This document shows positions 9,342 through 20,208 of a stretch of DNA of 64,000 bases, one piece after another (within the stretch, counting starts at the first letter, position 1; each line of letters begins with the position of its first letter). A program made the position numbers and the translations under genes. Below the pieces are notes generated by a model, which did not search any database, was not told where the DNA came from, and saw only the letters and a list, made by a program, of their open reading frames with translations. Location of the stretch: assembly GCF_030064675.1 (NCBI RefSeq), contig NZ_CP116413.1:6976001-7040000 (forward strand). The letters run 5' to 3'. The DNA is from Crossiella sp. CA-258035. GTDB taxonomy: Bacteria; Actinomycetota; Actinomycetes; Mycobacteriales; Pseudonocardiaceae.

Positions 9342-10112
9342 ATGACCTACCAGCTGCCCGTCATGCCCGAGGCGCCGCCACCGCCGCCGCGGCCCAGGTT
9401 CAGCGGGCTCGCGCTGACCGCGCTGATCCTCGGCCTGGTGGGCCTGTGCGGCTCGCCGATCATCATCCTCAACAACGTCACCGCGATCGCCGCCGGGGTC
9501 GGCGTGGTGCTCGGGGTGATCGCGCTGTTCGGCGCCCGCAAGGTGATGGCCGCCATCGGCGTGGGCCTGTGCGTGCTGGGCATCGTGATCACCGTGGTGG
9601 TGCAGGCGGCCGCGGTGAAAGCCCTGGACGAGGCGTTGCGGGGCACCACGAACCAGGGCCAGGTCAGCGACGGCGACCCGGCCAGGGCGAAACCCGCCGA
9701 CAACCCGCCACCCGCGGAGACGCCGACCTGGGGCACACGCTACACCTGGCCGGACGGGCTGGCCGTCGAGGTGGCCAAGCCCGCCGCGTGCAAGCCGGGC
9801 AAGTACGCCTCACCGTCCACAGTGGACCGTGCGGTGAAGGTCAGCGTCACCGTGGTCAACGGCACCAGGGAGCCGGTGCAGACCGGCCTGCTGCTCGGGC
9901 TGACCGACGCCCAGTTCGACGGCCGCGAGGCGAAGTCGGTCATCGACTTCAACGGTCCCTGCGGCACCGGCCTGGACAGCGGCACCGTGCTGCCCGGCAA
10001 GAGCTTCACCTACGAGGTCGCCTACGCGGTCGGGGCGAAGCCGGGTGAGCTGCAGCTGGCGTTCCAGCCCGGGTTCGGCAAGGACAAGGCCGTCTTCCTC
10101 GGGCCGGCCTGA
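9342..10112 (+). CDS. Membrane protein with DUF4190-like helices and DUF4352-like domain
   Basis: 256 aa. A short Pro-rich N terminus precedes two or three hydrophobic helices (about residues 20-90; [40 protein letters not shown]). A linker leads to a C-terminal beta-sandwich like DUF4352/Telomeric-repeat-binding-like lipoproteins ([16 protein letters not shown], then [15 protein letters not shown]). The C-terminal domain should be extracytoplasmic. ATG 9342 with AGGGAG upstream is preferred over the longer frame from 9273. Function is unknown. The gene carries one GTCCACAGTGGAC palindrome (9815). Confidence 0.78.
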   Translation: MTYQLPVMPEAPPPPPRPRFSGLALTALILGLVGLCGSPIIILNNVTAIAAGVGVVLGVIALFGARKVMAAIGVGLCVLGIVITVVVQAAAVKALDEALRGTTNQGQVSDGDPARAKPADNPPPAETPTWGTRYTWPDGLAVEVAKPAACKPGKYASPSTVDRAVKVSVTVVNGTREPVQTGLLLGLTDAQFDGREAKSVIDFNGPCGTGLDSGTVLPGKSFTYEVAYAVGAKPGELQLAFQPGFGKDKAVFLGPA

Positions 10113-10291
10113 CTCGCGGCCGACACCGACGGGGACACCCGTGCAGCGGCTTTTCCAGCGCCGGATCTCCCGCCAGCACCAGGTCAACCGGGGTGGCCGA
10201 ACGGAAACTCACGGTCGGTCACCGCCCTGGTGCACCCGTTCGGAACACGGTGCGGCACGGCCTGTCGGCGGGGATCGGTAACCTCGGCCGC

Positions 10292-12139
<1,848 letters not shown>

Positions 12140-12157
12140 GGATCAGGACGGTGCGGT

Positions 12158-15100
12158 TCAGGACAGGGTCAGTGCGTACAGCTCGACCCTCGGATCGTTG
12201 GGGAGGCTGATCGAACGAAGTGACTTGGCCGGGTTGAGCGGCACGGTCTGGCCGAACAGCCGGACCGGTGGGCCGTCGATCCCGGTGCCCGCCTTGATGC
12301 GGTGTGGCATCTCCAGCAGCACCACGGTGCCCGCTGGGGTGGAGCCCGCCCAGTCGCCGACGGAGAGGGCGACGTCCTCGGTGGTGCCGTCGGCGTAGCG
12401 CAGGGTCACCGGTGCGGTGACCGGGCCGTTGTGGCTGGCGGAGACCACTTTCAGGCTGCTGCGCCTGCCTTCGGGGAGCAGCAGGGCCTGGCCGCGGGCC
12501 TCGACGAAGTTGGGTTGTGCGCCGGCCGCGTTCGGGGCGGTGTAGGTGGTGCCGGCCCAGGTGACCGGGCCCGCCGGTGGCAGCAGGGCGGCGTCGTAGC
12601 TCCAGCCGCTGCCGTCGAAGTTGCCTTCGGCGGAGGCGGTCACGGTGGCGGTGCCGTCGTGGTCGGCGAAGGTCTTCAGCTCCACCGCGCACTGGGTTCC
12701 GCTGGTGCTCGCGCAGGTCGCGGCGGCGCGCAGCTCCACGGTCAGCTCTCGGACGACCTTGTTGCCGCCGAGGGCTTCCACCCGCACCACCACCGGGTAC
12801 TTGCCGACCGGGGCAGCCGCGGGGACTGTGAGCGTCAGCGGCACGGTCTCCTGGGCGGGCAGGCGGTGCGAGCGCAGGAAGATCGGCGCGGCCGGGGCGT
12901 CGATCCGCCAGCCCGCCGGTGCGGTGGCGCGGACCTGGGCGGCGATGACGCCTGGGGACTGGCCGAGCACGTCCAGCGGCAGGCTCGTCTGCTGGCTGCC
13001 CGCCGAGGTGGGCAGCACCGCGGTGGGCTGGCGCAGCGAGGCGTCCACGTGGTGCCGGAGATCGCCCGCGGCGCGGTTGATCGAGGGCGGCTCGTCCTGG
13101 CGGCCGGTGCCCCAGTCGGAGGGGGTGCTGCCCAGGGTGTGCGCCAGGGTGCCGCCGCGGGCGAGGTCGGCCCAGGACAGCCAGGTCTTGCCGACCGGGC
13201 GGTCGTTCAGCGACACCCGCTGCACGTAGCGGTTGGTGTCGCTGGCGCCGGGCGCGGTGACGGTGAGCGTGCCGCCCTGGCGGCCGCCCCAGTCGCCGAT
13301 GCGCACCGTGGCCGTGGGGAACTGCGGGCTGGACAGCGCGAGGAAGTTGGCGCCGCTCATCGTCGGGTAGAGGCCGAGGCTGGAGAAGACGTACCAGGCG
13401 GACATGGTGCCCAGGTCGTCGTTGCCGGTCATGCCGTCCGGGCCGGTGGTGAACAGGGTCATCGCGGCACGGACCACGGTCGCGGTCTTGGCCGGGGCGC
13501 CTGCCCACAGGTACATGTACGGCGCGTGCAGGTCGGGCTCGTTGTTCGGGTTGTAGGTGGGTTTGCCGTAGTAGTCGTAGGGATCGGTGATCCAGTCCTT
13601 GCGGGCGGTGCCGGCCGGGTCGCGCAACAGCTTGTCGTAGGCGAAGAAGCGGTCCAGGCGCTGCTCGGTGGCCTTGCGGCCGCCCATCAGCTCGACCAGT
13701 CCGGCCGGGTCCTGCGGGACCAGCCACTGGTACTGGTGCGCGCCGCCCTCGTGGAACTGGTGCGCGGCGCCGACCGGGTCGTAGGGGGTGAGCCAGGTGC
13801 CGTCCTTGGTGCGCGGGCGGAACTGGCTGATGCCCTTGTCCCACAGGTTGCGGTACCACTGGCCGCGGTCGGCGAACATGCGCGCGTCGGCGCGTTCGCC
13901 GAGGGCGTCGGCGAGCAGGGCGAGCGCGGCGTCCGCGGCGGCGTACTCCATGGTCGCCGAGGCGGGGTGCACGCAGTCGTTGTCGCCGCCCTTGTGCGCG
14001 CAGTCCACGCCGAGCTTGAGGCCGGAAGGGAGGTAGCCGCGGGTGTTGTAGTAGTCCGCGCCGGACCGTCCGTTGTAGACGGCGTCAGCGGGCGGGGTGG
14101 CGGTGGCGTTCTTGCGCAGCAAGGCGTACGCCTCACGTTCGTGCCCGGCGAGCAGGCCCTTGGACCAGGCCTCGACCAGGAACGGGGTGACCGGGTCGCC
14201 GGTCATGATGTTGGTCTCGCTGTTGGCCAGCGCCCAGCGCGGCAGCCAGCCGCCGTCGCGGCCCGCGGCCAGCACGGACAGCGCGACATCGCGGGCCACC
14301 TGGGGTTCCAGCATCTCCAGCAGCTGGTTCTGCGGGCGGTAGGTGTCCCACAGCGACAGGTTCTGGTACGGGGTGAAGTCGGTGGCGGTGCGCACCTTGT
14401 CGTCGAAGCCGAGGTACTTGCCGTCGACGTCGCCTGCCAGGTTGGGGTGCAGCAGCGAGTGGTAGAGCGCGGTGTAGAACGCGGTCTGCCGTTCGGTGCT
14501 GCCGCCGCCGACGCTCACCGAGCGCAGCCGCTGCACCCAGGACTGGTGCAGCTTGGCGCGGACGGCGTCGAAGTCGTGCGCGTCGGCGGTCTCCGCGGTC
14601 AGGTTGCGGCGGGCGCCGTCCACGCCGGTGTAGGACAGGCCGACCTTGACCACCACGTCCCGGTCGGCGGTGGCGTCGAAGGTGACCCAGGCGCCGTTGC
14701 CGCCCGTCCCGGCGGCGTCCCTGATGCCAGGGCGTTTGGTGGTGCCGCGCCAGGTGCCGAAGGCGGTGAACGGGCGGTCGAAGCTGGCGGTGAAGTAGAC
14801 GGTGTGGTCGTCCTTGCCCGCGCAGAACCCGCCCGCGCGGACCCGGCCCTCCAGGGTGCGGTCACCGACGACGTGGATCTCCGAGTCGTGCACGCCCTGG
14901 TTGGCCTTGCCGGTGTTGAACAGCACGTTGGCCGCGGCGGTGGCCGGGAAGGTGTAGCGCTGCCAGCCGGTGCGCTCGGTGGCGGTCAGTTCGGCGTTGA
15001 CGCCGTAGCGGGAGAGTCCGACCCGGTAGTAGCCGGGCTTGGCCTCCTCGTCGGCGTGGGAGTACTTGGAGCGGTAGCCGGTGTGCTCGACCGAGTCGAC

Positions 15101-15445
15101 CGGCCCGGTGGTGGGCATGATCGGCAGCTCGCCGGCCACCCCGCAGCCGACGCCGGAGAGGTGGGTCTGGCTGAACCCGTGGATCTGGTCCTGTTTGTAG
15201 TCGTAGCCGCCCTGGCCGCCGGTGTCCGGGCTGACCTGGACCATGCCGAAGGGCGCGCTGGCGCCGGGGAAGGTGTTGCCGAAGTTCTGGGTGCCGACGA
15301 ACGGGTTGACCAGCGTGGTCGGGTCGGCCACCGGCTGGGCGGCCGCGGTGGCCGGGGCGAGCAGCCCACCGGCGAGCAGCGCGACGGCCAGTACTCGCGC
15401 GACGGTTCTGCCGGGCGCGACGGTTCTGCCGGGAGATGGTGCCAC
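12158..15445 (-). CDS. Secreted GH92 alpha-1,2-mannosidase with C-terminal accessory domains
   Basis: 1095 aa. The signal peptide (VLAVALLAGGLLAPATAAAQ) is followed by the GH92 N-terminal beta-sandwich (VNPFVGTQNFGNTFPGA) and the catalytic alpha/alpha barrel with hallmark [22 protein letters not shown]92 enzymes are calcium-dependent exo-alpha-mannosidases acting on N-glycans and yeast mannan. After about residue 770 comes a NEW3-like domain, then a beta-rich carbohydrate-binding-type module. GTG 15445 follows GAGGGGG. A perfect 12-bp LacI-type operator lies 18 bp upstream of the start, implying sugar-inducible repression. A second, shorter GH92 is at 51671-53968. Confidence 0.93.
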   Translation of the reverse strand: MAPSPGRTVAPGRTVARVLAVALLAGGLLAPATAAAQPVADPTTLVNPFVGTQNFGNTFPGASAPFGMVQVSPDTGGQGGYDYKQDQIHGFSQTHLSGVGCGVAGELPIMPTTGPVDSVEHTGYRSKYSHADEEAKPGYYRVGLSRYGVNAELTATERTGWQRYTFPATAAANVLFNTGKANQGVHDSEIHVVGDRTLEGRVRAGGFCAGKDDHTVYFTASFDRPFTAFGTWRGTTKRPGIRDAAGTGGNGAWVTFDATADRDVVVKVGLSYTGVDGARRNLTAETADAHDFDAVRAKLHQSWVQRLRSVSVGGGSTERQTAFYTALYHSLLHPNLAGDVDGKYLGFDDKVRTATDFTPYQNLSLWDTYRPQNQLLEMLEPQVARDVALSVLAAGRDGGWLPRWALANSETNIMTGDPVTPFLVEAWSKGLLAGHEREAYALLRKNATATPPADAVYNGRSGADYYNTRGYLPSGLKLGVDCAHKGGDNDCVHPASATMEYAAADAALALLADALGERADARMFADRGQWYRNLWDKGISQFRPRTKDGTWLTPYDPVGAAHQFHEGGAHQYQWLVPQDPAGLVELMGGRKATEQRLDRFFAYDKLLRDPAGTARKDWITDPYDYYGKPTYNPNNEPDLHAPYMYLWAGAPAKTATVVRAAMTLFTTGPDGMTGNDDLGTMSAWYVFSSLGLYPTMSGANFLALSSPQFPTATVRIGDWGGRQGGTLTVTAPGASDTNRYVQRVSLNDRPVGKTWLSWADLARGGTLAHTLGSTPSDWGTGRQDEPPSINRAAGDLRHHVDASLRQPTAVLPTSAGSQQTSLPLDVLGQSPGVIAAQVRATAPAGWRIDAPAAPIFLRSHRLPAQETVPLTLTVPAAAPVGKYPVVVRVEALGGNKVVRELTVELRAAATCASTSGTQCAVELKTFADHDGTATVTASAEGNFDGSGWSYDAALLPPAGPVTWAGTTYTAPNAAGAQPNFVEARGQALLLPEGRRSSLKVVSASHNGPVTAPVTLRYADGTTEDVALSVGDWAGSTPAGTVVLLEMPHRIKAGTGIDGPPVRLFGQTVPLNPAKSLRSISLPNDPRVELYALTLS

Positions 15446-15462
15446 GGTTCCGCCCCCTCGCT

Positions 15463-15474
15463 GACAACGTTGTC
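15463..15474. promoter_or_regulatory. LacI-family-type operator upstream of GH92
   Basis: Perfect palindrome GACAACGTTGTC with the central CG step typical of LacI/GalR operators in actinobacteria, 18 bp upstream of the GH92 GTG. No LacI regulator gene lies in the window, so the repressor is encoded elsewhere. Confidence 0.7.
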
Positions 15475-15647
15475 GGAGTCAGAGCGACCATGCCATGTCC
15501 CGCCGGGCGGGGAAAAGGGTCTGTCCGGGGAACTGTCCGAATTTGGTCCGGAACCGGCTCGCGCCGGGAGTGGGCCGAGGGCACGGGGCGCGGGGTGCGG
15601 GCGGGCAGTGGGATGGCGGGGCTGGGCGCTCGGGCAGACTTTGCGGC

Positions 15648-16586
15648 ATGACCGTTGTTGATGTTCGGCCGCGGCGGCGGGTGGTCGCGTGGCTGGGGTG
15701 GGCCGTGCTGGCTCCGGTGGTGGGGCTGGTGCTGGTTCGACTGGCCGGGCTGGACGACGGGAACGTGCTCGCGCTGCCGATGGCCGGTTTTCCGCTGGTG
15801 GCGGCGGGGACCGTGTTGCTGGCGGTGGTGTTCGGGGTGGTGCGGATGAAGGCCGCCTGGCTGGCCGCGGGGCTCGCGGTGGTGCAGCTGGCGGTGCTGG
15901 TGCCGCGGTTCGTGCCCGATGGCGGCGAGGTGGGGGCGGTGCGGCTGCGGGTGGGCACGATCAACGCCCTGGCCGGGCGGGTGGACGCGGCGGCGCTGGT
16001 GGAGCTGGTGCGCGCCGAGCGGCTGGATGTGCTTGCGGTGCAGGAACTTCCCGGGGCCGGGGTGCGGTCGCTGGCCGCGGCCGGGATCGACGAGGTGTTG
16101 CCGTACCAGGAGCTGCACCCGGAGCAGGACACCTCGATCTACTCGCGGTTGCCGCTGCACGGGGGTGGGTTGCTGGCCGCGCCGACGACCTGGGGGCAGA
16201 CCGTGGCCAAGGTGGAGGTCGGCGGGCGGGCTATCCGGCTGGTGGGGGTGCACACGCTGTACCCGTTGGGGGACGCGGAGAAGTGGGGCCGGGACCTGGC
16301 CGCGCTGCGGGTGGCGGCCGGGCCGGATGTGGTGATGCTGGGCGACTTCAACGCCACGCTGGACCACGCCTCGATGCGCGGGCTGCTGGCCGCCGGGCTG
16401 GTGGACACGCACGCGGAGCTGGGCCGCGGGTGGGCGCCGACCTGGCCCTCGGGGTGGTGGGTGCCGCCGCTGATGCAGCTGGACCACGTGCTGCACGGGG
16501 CGGGGCTGCGCGGGGTGTCGGTGGGCGAGCACACGCTGGGTGGTTCGGATCACCGGATGGTGGTTGCCGAGCTGGCCCTGGTCTGA
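15648..16586 (+). CDS. Membrane-anchored endonuclease/exonuclease/phosphatase family protein
   Basis: 312 aa. Three N-terminal transmembrane helices (about residues 12-85) precede an EEP-fold domain with TINALAGRVDAAALVELV, VLAVQELPG (metal Glu), MLGDFNATLDH (catalytic Asp/Asn) and a terminal GSDHRMVVAEL (Asp-His). This plan (membrane domain plus extracytoplasmic EEP) is widespread in actinobacteria; the substrate may be a phosphodiester such as a lipid or nucleic acid. ATG 15648 is chosen over the frame opening at 15495 because it begins the conserved protein. Downstream, 43 bp away, is the TetR gene on the same strand. Confidence 0.85.
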   Translation: MTVVDVRPRRRVVAWLGWAVLAPVVGLVLVRLAGLDDGNVLALPMAGFPLVAAGTVLLAVVFGVVRMKAAWLAAGLAVVQLAVLVPRFVPDGGEVGAVRLRVGTINALAGRVDAAALVELVRAERLDVLAVQELPGAGVRSLAAAGIDEVLPYQELHPEQDTSIYSRLPLHGGGLLAAPTTWGQTVAKVEVGGRAIRLVGVHTLYPLGDAEKWGRDLAALRVAAGPDVVMLGDFNATLDHASMRGLLAAGLVDTHAELGRGWAPTWPSGWWVPPLMQLDHVLHGAGLRGVSVGEHTLGGSDHRMVVAELALV

Positions 16587-16599
16587 CCAGCGCGGAGTA

Positions 16600-16617
16600 C
16601 AGTATCGGCTGGTACTG
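16600..16617. promoter_or_regulatory. Palindromic operator upstream of tetR
   Basis: CAGTA-N8-TACTG inverted repeat (18 bp), 13 bp before the TetR ATG and just before its AAGGAGG ribosome site. Size and position fit an autoregulatory TetR-family operator. Confidence 0.55.
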
Positions 16618-16629
16618 AAGGAGGCGGTG

Positions 16630-17220
16630 ATGGCGATCGGGCGGCCCCGGGAGTTCGATGTCGACCAGGCGCTGGACCGGGCGCTGGAGGTCTTCTGGCG
16701 GCACGGTTACGAGGGTGCGGCGATGTCCGACCTGACCGCGGCCATGGGCATCAACCGGCCCAGCCTGTACGCGGCCTACGGCAACAAGGAGTCGCTGTTC
16801 CGCAAGGCGCTGGAGCGCTACACCGAGGGCCCGGCACGGCACGTCAGCGAGGCGATGGAACAGCCGACGGCGCGGGCCACCGCCGAGCGGCTGCTCTACG
16901 GCACGGTGGACACGGTGACCGCGGCCGGCCGTCCGCGCGGGTGCCTGGTGGTGCAGGGCGCGCTGGCCACCGGCAGCGCGGCGGAGGGGGTGCGGGCGGC
17001 GGTGTCGGCGGAGCGGATGGCGGGCGAGGTGCGGTTGCGGGAGCGGTTCGCGCGGGCCCAGCAGGAGGGCGACCTGCCGGAGTCGGTGGACACGGCGACG
17101 CTGGCGCGGCTGGTGATGGTGGTCAACCAGGGGATGGCGGTGCACGCGGCCGACGGGGTGGGGCCGGCGGAGCTGCGCCGGGTGGTGGAGATGACGATGG
17201 CGAACTTCCCCGGGAAGTAA
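16630..17220 (+). CDS. TetR/AcrR-family transcriptional regulator
   Basis: 196 aa. The N-terminal TetR helix-turn-helix reads FDVDQALDRALEVFWRHGYE then MGINRPSLYAAYGNKESLF. The all-helical ligand-binding half contains RPRGCLVVQGALATGSAAE, a signature of the subgroup with TetR_C_16-type domains. The start is firm: ATG 16630 behind AAGGAGG. A palindrome immediately upstream suggests autorepression. The only same-strand neighbour is the EEP membrane protein; no efflux pump is adjacent, so the regulated target is unclear. Confidence 0.92.
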   Translation: MAIGRPREFDVDQALDRALEVFWRHGYEGAAMSDLTAAMGINRPSLYAAYGNKESLFRKALERYTEGPARHVSEAMEQPTARATAERLLYGTVDTVTAAGRPRGCLVVQGALATGSAAEGVRAAVSAERMAGEVRLRERFARAQQEGDLPESVDTATLARLVMVVNQGMAVHAADGVGPAELRRVVEMTMANFPGK

Positions 17221-17247
17221 GGCCATCAGTTGGCGGAGCGGCGAGCC

Positions 17248-17469
17248 TCACACCAGGCCCCGGCGTACCGCCCACACGATGACCTGGATGGAGCTGGAGA
17301 AGCCGAGCTGGTTGCACATGGCGCGGGTGCGCCTGCGCACGGTGCGCTCGGAGAGCTCGAGCCTGCGCGCGACCGCGTCGATCGGCAGTCCGGTCGAGAG
17401 CAGGCGGAGCAGGGTGACCTCTTCCTCGCTGAGCACGGCGTGGTCACGGATGTTGTCGGCTACCACCAT
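17248..17469 (-). CDS. Small LuxR-type helix-turn-helix protein
   Basis: 73-aa protein consisting almost only of a LuxR/GerE DNA-binding domain (LSEEEVTLLRLLSTGLPIDA, then LELSERTVRRRTRAMCNQLG). ATG 17469 is supported by AGGAGGG 7 bases upstream; an alternative ATG near 17511 and a longer 155-aa frame from 17715 lack ribosome sites. Such orphan LuxR domains occur in actinobacteria and may compete with or co-bind at larger regulators' sites. It is convergent with tetR (27 bp apart) and divergent from the O-methyltransferase across 361 bp. Confidence 0.72.
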   Translation of the reverse strand: MVVADNIRDHAVLSEEEVTLLRLLSTGLPIDAVARRLELSERTVRRRTRAMCNQLGFSSSIQVIVWAVRRGLV

Positions 17470-17830
17470 CGTGGTCCCTCCTGGGGGTGCGTTGACCGGT
17501 TGGAAGCTCATCGCAGGAACGCCCGGGTTAGCCCCGTTGTCCTGGATGTGGTGTTCCCCCAGTACCGCCGCGGGTAGCACTGTCCACTGTGGACGGAGCA
17601 GTCGCAGGCCCAGGAAGGAGTTCCGATCTGCTGCGCGCGCATCGTCGGCTCCCCCCTCCCAGCAGTCGAACCGGTCGACGGTGTCCTTGGCGCGGACCGT
17701 CGGCGGCCCCACCACGATCTCACCCGATTGGCCGATCGCGGTACTCGCCGAGGCTGCCCGCGCCGAACTTCTGCCCTTGCGAACCAGTCACCCTGCCCGA
17801 AGCGAGCGCCGCGACATCTAGCCTTGACTG
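17470..17830. other. Divergent promoter region between small LuxR and O-methyltransferase genes
   Basis: About 360 bases without a supported gene. It holds one perfect GTCCACTGTGGAC palindrome (17582-17594), the only non-coding copy of that motif in the window. Open frames on both strands lack ribosome sites. If the LuxR protein actually starts at 17715, part of this stretch is coding. Confidence 0.5.
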
Positions 17831-18805
17831 ATGAGTGAGCGATCAATCATGGCTTTGGCGGATCTGGCTACGCCGATGGCGATCCGGGTGGCGGCGACGC
17901 TGGGGCTGGTCGAACGGGCTGGGTCCGCGGGGGCTTCGGTGGAGCAGCTCGCGTCGGAGACCGGGACTTCCGCGCTGGCGTTGCGGCGGTTGCTCGACCA
18001 CCTGGTCGCGGTGGGGGTCTTCGCGGTGGAGTCCGGGTGTTATCGGCCGACGGAGCTGGGTGCGCAGATGGCGCCGGGCCGGTTCAAGACGCTGCTGGAC
18101 ATCAACTGTGCCGGGGGCCGGGCGGAGCTGGCCTTCGTGGAGTTGCTGGAGACGGTGCGGGATGGGACTTCCGCTTATGAGAAGCGGTACGGGCGGGAGT
18201 TCTGGGCGGACCTGGACGCGCGGCCGGAGCTGCGGAAGTCCTTTGACGCGCAGATGAACTGGCGGTTCCGGGTGCAGGCGGGGCAGATCGCGGAAAGGTT
18301 CGACTGGGGGCGGTTCGGGGAGATCGTCGACGTGGGCGGGGGTGACGGGTACGTGCTGGCGGAGATCCTGCGGGCGCATCCCGGGGTTCGCGGTCGGGTG
18401 GTGGACCTGGCGCCGACGGCCGCGGCCGCGAGCGAGCGGTTTGTCGCCGCGGGGCTTGGGGATCGGGCTTCGGCGGTGGCGGGGAGCTTCTTCGATCCGC
18501 TGCCCGGGGGTGCGGATGCCTATGTGCTGTCCGACATCCTGCACGACTGGGACGACGAGCGGGCTCAGCGGATTCTGCGGGGGTGCCGGGAAGCCGCTGG
18601 GGACAACGGGACCGTGCTGGTGATCGAGCCCGCCTGGGCGGACGGGACGGGGACGGCGATGAGCTTGCACATGTTGATGTGCTTTGGTGGCAAGGAACGG
18701 AGTGTCGCGGAGTTGGTGGAGCTCGGGGCGGCAGGTGGGCTCGCGCTGCGGGAGTCGGGGGCGATCGCGGATGGGCGGGTGCTGCTGGAGTTCGGGGTGA
18801 GCTAG
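17831..18805 (+). CDS. SAM-dependent O-methyltransferase (dimerising, plant COMT-like type)
   Basis: 324 aa. An N-terminal winged-helix dimerisation domain (LRRLLDHLVAVGVF) is followed by a Rossmann methyltransferase fold with glycine motif I (EIVDVGGGDGYVLAEILRAHP), acidic VVDLAP, and the LSDILHDWDDERAQRIL segment whose His-Asp pair is the catalytic signature. Family members methylate hydroxyls of aromatic polyketides and similar small molecules. No biosynthetic cluster adjoins, so the substrate is unknown. The stop overlaps that of the convergent PucR gene by 3 bases (CTAG). Confidence 0.9.
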   Translation: MSERSIMALADLATPMAIRVAATLGLVERAGSAGASVEQLASETGTSALALRRLLDHLVAVGVFAVESGCYRPTELGAQMAPGRFKTLLDINCAGGRAELAFVELLETVRDGTSAYEKRYGREFWADLDARPELRKSFDAQMNWRFRVQAGQIAERFDWGRFGEIVDVGGGDGYVLAEILRAHPGVRGRVVDLAPTAAAASERFVAAGLGDRASAVAGSFFDPLPGGADAYVLSDILHDWDDERAQRILRGCREAAGDNGTVLVIEPAWADGTGTAMSLHMLMCFGGKERSVAELVELGAAGGLALRESGAIADGRVLLEFGVS

Positions 18806-20091
18806 CGGGGCGCGAAGTCGCGGACGGTGAGTGCCGCGGCCAGGATCCGCGCGCCCGCCGGGTCGGCCGGGCTGTGGCCGGTGAGGGTGGCGATCCGGCG
18901 CAGGCGGTGGTTCAGGGTGTTGCGGTGGATGTGCAGCTCGGCGGCGGCCCGGTGGCGGTTGTGGCCGCTGGCCAGGAAGACCCGCAGGGTCCAGAGCAGG
19001 TCCTGGTGCTGGGTGAGCTCGTCCAGGATGCGGTTCAGGCGTTCCCGGCCTGGGCCTGGGCGGCAGAGCTGGTACTCCAGCAGGACGTCGTCGAGCTGGT
19101 AGGCCCCGGGTGGGCGGCCGAGGCGGGTGGCCAGGTCGGCGATGTCGGTGGCCTGGTGCACGGCGGCGGGGATGGCCGCCCGGGTGGCGGCGGTGGCGAT
19201 GCCGGTGAGCAGGGTGGTGCCTGCGGCCAGGTGCAGGCGTTCGGACAGGGCCAGGGCGGTGGCCGGGCCGTCGGCGGGGGCCTCAGCCGGGTCGTCGGCC
19301 GGCAGCAGCAGGGTGCCGCCGGTGTGGTTGACCGCGGCCAGGGTGTGCGGGGGCAGCTCGGCCTGCAGGCGGCGGACCAGGGTTCTGGCGGCCAACTGAG
19401 GGTCGGCGCCGTCGGACTGCGGAGGCGGGCCGAGCCGGAGGTGCAGGACGGTGTGCGCCTCGGACAGGGAGATGCCGAGGCGTTCGGCCAGGGGTTCGGC
19501 CGGGGCGCCGGTGAGCAGGGCGGTGACCAGGGCACGGCGGGCCTCGCGGTGTTCGGCGTCCAGGGTCTGCTGCTCGTGCAGGTAGGAGGCGGCCACGGCG
19601 GGCACGGCGACGCTGAGGTAACCGAGCAGGCCGGGCACGCTGGAGAGCAGCTCGGGCAGCTCCGCCGGCTCGGCCAGGGCGGCCATCGCCTCCCAGCCGA
19701 CCTGGGCGGCGATGTGGTAGGTGCCCAGCACCACCTCCAGCGGCACGCCCTGCTGGGCGCGGCGGATGGCGGCGCCGATCTGCTCGGTCAGCTCCTCTGG
19801 GCGGGGTGGGCGGCGCTCGCGCAGGCAGTGCAGGTACAGGCGCAGGTTCAGCGCGATCGCGGCGCTGATCTCCCTGTTCACCAGCTGCGGCGGCAGCTGC
19901 TGGTAGCCGGCGGCCCTGGCGAAGAAGGCGGCCAGCACGTCCTCGGCGATCCGCGGGATCGCGGCCTCGGCTCGCTGGTACAGCTTGGCCAGCGGATCGG
20001 GTTCCGGGATGTCCACCACCGCCTGAGCCTCGTCGACCGGCGTGGCGAGCGCAATCCGCCCGCGGCCTGCTACCCAGGTAGGCAGCTGCAC
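18802..20091 (-). CDS. PucR/CdaR-family transcriptional regulator
   Basis: About 429 aa. The N-terminal half is helical (RsbR-like; EVVLGTYHIAAQVGWEAM). A GGDEF-like CdaR middle follows, then a C-terminal PucR helix-turn-helix (LRVFLASGHNRHRAAAELHI, HRNTLNHRLRRI). The start is uncertain: GTG 20091 is used, but the frame is open upstream and a GGGGAGGA at about 20130 is followed only by CTG. The start codon lies in the left arm of a perfect 11-bp inverted repeat (20083-20119), consistent with autoregulation. It may govern the neighbouring methyltransferase or a distant catabolic gene. Confidence 0.85.
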   Translation of the reverse strand: MQLPTWVAGRGRIALATPVDEAQAVVDIPEPDPLAKLYQRAEAAIPRIAEDVLAAFFARAAGYQQLPPQLVNREISAAIALNLRLYLHCLRERRPPRPEELTEQIGAAIRRAQQGVPLEVVLGTYHIAAQVGWEAMAALAEPAELPELLSSVPGLLGYLSVAVPAVAASYLHEQQTLDAEHREARRALVTALLTGAPAEPLAERLGISLSEAHTVLHLRLGPPPQSDGADPQLAARTLVRRLQAELPPHTLAAVNHTGGTLLLPADDPAEAPADGPATALALSERLHLAAGTTLLTGIATAATRAAIPAAVHQATDIADLATRLGRPPGAYQLDDVLLEYQLCRPGPGRERLNRILDELTQHQDLLWTLRVFLASGHNRHRAAAELHIHRNTLNHRLRRIATLTGHSPADPAGARILAAALTVRDFAPR

Positions 20092-20119
20092 AACGGTGGC
20101 CTGGCGGGTTGTGCAGCTG
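20083..20119. promoter_or_regulatory. Perfect 11-bp inverted repeat at the PucR-type gene start
   Basis: CAGCTGCACAA (20083-20093) and TTGTGCAGCTG (20109-20119), 15-base spacer. It spans the assumed PucR start codon and lies about 90 bp from the divergent gene at 20209. Candidate operator or RNA hairpin. Confidence 0.6.
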
Positions 20120-20208
20120 ACCAGCGGTCCTCCCCTGATCGAGCGATGCCCACCGTCAGCGCCTTGGCACCCGGGCAGAATCGTGGGCTCCAGGGCGGCG
20201 GGAGGACG

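Noticed and set aside
12302-15661. Very long plus-strand open frame (over 1100 codons) opposite GH92
   Set aside because: It is antisense of the secreted GH92 gene; GC-rich codon bias leaves the complementary frame open. Translation is low-complexity Gly/Val/Arg/His with no domain.
17470-17715. Extended N terminus of the small LuxR protein
   Set aside because: No ribosome site at 17715 or 17511 and the added residues look random; retained as an alternative only.
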